From assembly GCA_004154925.1 (NCBI GenBank), contig QJNS01000752.1, forward strand, positions 248,001 through 312,000: DNA of 64,000 nt. Direction: 5' to 3'. Below the pieces are notes generated by a model. The model was given only the letters and a program-made list of their open reading frames with translations. It was not told where the DNA came from and did no database searches. The DNA comes from Monosporascus cannonballus (taxonomy: Eukaryota; Ascomycota; Sordariomycetes; Xylariales). The translations under genes were made by a program, and so were the position numbers. Of the stretch, positions 61,968-64,000 are shown piece by piece. Every line of letters begins with the position of its first letter. The stretch's first letter is position 1.

Positions 61968-64000
61968 GATTTTCACGCGCCGCCACGGAGATTATGATGC
62001 GTATTGGAGGCCCAGGAAGGGCGGATTAGGCGGTGGCAGGATAGCGTCTTCAATGCGACCATCAGCTGACTATAGCTCCCTACCCGCCTACTAGTCTAGA
62101 GAGGACCGAGAGGCGTTGAGTGCTAAAGTTCGTCTGCGGGACCTCCTTGCCTGCTGTTTGATGTAACGAACGAAAAGAAAACACGAGAAAATCGTTGTCC
62201 CTGCCGATACCCGTATCGCTTACCCAATGCTCGATTTCCACGTTTCCCAGCCTCCTGCTCCGAATTCGACGTTGTTGAACCATGGATCGTGGTGGATGCG
62301 ATTTGGTTGGCGCGTTCCTCCAGATATGAGTCGCCTCTGCGCTGGGCCACTGGGACGCCGGATTGCCGAATCGGGTATGCCAGCCCGCGCGTTTCTCGTC
62401 CGATGGCGGGGCTGGCCGTCCTGGACTCTAACTACCTCCCCTTATCTGTAGAATTATCTTGTATTGTGAAACCCTATGGGGATCTTCTGTTGCAGAATTT
62501 CATATAACTGGAAACCACTGTTTCAGCCCCCCCCTAAAGATTTACCTATCACATTGGACGGTGTTCTCCCTTCTATTTCGTCTGTTTATGTCCCTTAGAT
62601 CTCGACAAGAATAGACCCCCATCACCACTAGACCCCACTGGAAGAGCAAACACTAGCGTGCCCACCAGCAGGTCCGCTATCTCTCAGGAATAACGCGGGC
62701 CGCTGACAATGAAGCGCCTTGAATTCTTGCGCTTTAGCTATAACGGATGACGGAGGGTTCTCCCATAGGCTTACTAGGTGATAAGTCTGCAGGGGCCATA
62801 GATAGATCTGTGGCCGTGACATCGCCCCTCATCAACTCCCCGGTACTATGAAAGTAAAGCTGCCGAGCCGAACCTGTCTTAACCTGTGACTTGATCGACA
62901 ACAAGGTGGATAGTTATTTATGGCTTGCTTTGTCGGTTATTGCCGCGTGTTCCATTTAAACTTAATTAACCAACTGAGAATGTTACATGCCACGGCCTCG
63001 TTTTTCTGCTTTCGGCTCCAGGAGGTGGGGCCGTGTCCCGATCCTGGAGGCCAGGGGTTTCTCGGCCCCTCCGACCAAAGTTGTCGGATCGTTAAAACCG
63101 TAGTCTGTATGGCAAGCTCGATGCCGGGTCTGTCATGGTTTCCTTTCCGTGATGCACAGAATAAAGTCCCGCTTAATGAAAATTCATCTGGGATAGCTGA
63201 GGAGTTTAAGCCCCTCTGTCGTTTCCCAGTCCCGCGGCCGTGGTAGTCGAGTCAGGGGAAATTTAATGTTGTGTGGGTCATAATGAATCGGGAAAAGGCA
63301 ATACGGCTACCCAGCCGGCAGACTCTGAGGCTCTAAAGGGCTAAGGGGATGAAGCTCTCGTGAAAGTAGCGTTAGGGACACAATGCAATGCAACTTGTAT
63401 TATAAAAGAGTGTGAATAGCTAGCTGACGGCAAGAAGTGACTGTTCGAAGCTCGGCAAGAGCCTTAATATATGCATTCGGCCATATGGTGCATTGACCAA
63501 GGCCATCCCTGAACTCGCTGCCCCAACACAAGAATTAGCCTCTCACTCTGCTATCCGGGTTTGCCCTGAGCCCGATCGTCAGCTTTGTCCAAAGGTGGTC
63601 TTCCACAACTCACTTCACAACCTTGCATCATCTGGGACTACAGAATATTAGAGGCGCGCTGTGCTCCCGTATCACGCCCTATATACGTATGGTCATCTCT
63701 GAGGACTTAAAAGTGACGTGATTAATGCAAGATCAAAGAATCCTATTGTATATTAGGATGCATGTATCCTTTCATCTTCTGTTACTTTATGAAATTGTAT
63801 CCCAATAGGCTTAATATACACTAAAGCACTCCAATCACGTTCTGTTTACACTTCGTTTTGCTTTCTTGCACTACGTGGCCTCCTCCGCTTAAGGCAGCCG
63901 GCACTGGTGCCAATTCTGTTGTTTGTTTGCCGGGCGGTTTGGCATTTACAGTCGAATCCTTCAAGACGTGCTTGGCAGGATCGTCTTACCCCTTTTCTAG
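61968..64000. other. Upstream region and trailing intergenic DNA, no confident gene
   Basis: The first few hundred bp are the promoter of the dehydrogenase gene. Several short frames (60-108 codons; the longest is 62920-63246 plus) lack any recognisable domain. A gene may begin beyond the window end. Confidence 0.4.

Noticed and set aside
62920..63246. 108-codon plus-strand frame near the window end
   Set aside because: No domain, no neighbouring exon, ordinary composition; not enough to call a gene.
42398..64000. Search for tRNA or rRNA genes and CRISPR arrays
   Set aside because: I saw no convincing tRNA B-box/T-loop context or rRNA sequence by eye, and CRISPR arrays are not expected in a fungal nuclear genome; small RNA genes could still be missed without a covariance search.

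Overview
The window reads as nuclear DNA of a filamentous ascomycete (Pezizomycotina, probably a Sordariomycete; the rank is inference). The genes have short GT-AG introns of about 60-170 bp and include a CBM1-tailed feruloyl esterase, Rtt109 and the mitoribosomal protein mL57. GC-balanced gene islands alternate with very AT-rich blocks of dead transposons whose coding frames are broken mostly by TAA/TAG. That pattern is what repeat-induced point mutation (RIP) leaves. About 1-11.0 kb and 13.9-42.4 kb are such blocks; 11.0-13.9 kb and 42.4-64 kb are gene-bearing.

Transposon blocks. Positions 1-3.0 kb hold a decayed Gypsy-type pol relic. Positions 4334-10993 are a near-complete Gypsy LTR retrotransposon with two LTRs and a 5-bp target duplication. 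After a gene island, 13945-42389 is a nested structure. A large DNA transposon of about 10.8 kb (copy A) begins at 13945 and ends at 42389, flanked by the 8-bp duplication ATCAATAG. A second full-length copy B (31396-42320, 10,925 bp), in opposite orientation, inserted 69 bp inside the far end of A and made its own exact 8-bp duplication, TGGCTACG. A second Gypsy element (15118-21787) inserted into A. The result is a palindrome of roughly 28 kb. Both copies have TTACCT-type terminal inverted repeats, a GC-rich hairpin near one end, and a RIP-broken reading frame whose residual pattern resembles the uncharacterised fungal DUF6589 family. This is the most interesting object in the window: a candidate large transposon family with 8-bp duplications and a DUF6589-like protein.

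Genes. 12422-13491 (-): secreted feruloyl esterase with CBM1, isolated between transposon blocks. 44013-46105 (-): F-box/ankyrin pseudogene. 47395-48981 (-): intronless HerA/FtsK-like P-loop ATPase. 50571-51075 (-): small protein with a basic tail. 52364-53375 (-): mL57 of the mitochondrial large ribosomal subunit, divergent from 53829-55646 (+), the histone acetyltransferase Rtt109. 57647-60004 (+): secreted-type single-pass membrane protein with a Cys-rich outer domain and a long disordered tail. 60490-61967 (-): D-isomer-specific 2-hydroxyacid dehydrogenase. These are independent fungal genes, not an operon. The right part (50-62 kb) looks like ordinary core genome. The left part is a transposon-rich accessory compartment with one secreted plant-cell-wall enzyme.

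Exon coordinates were inferred by reading splice sites by eye. Family names come from remembered family patterns; no search was run.
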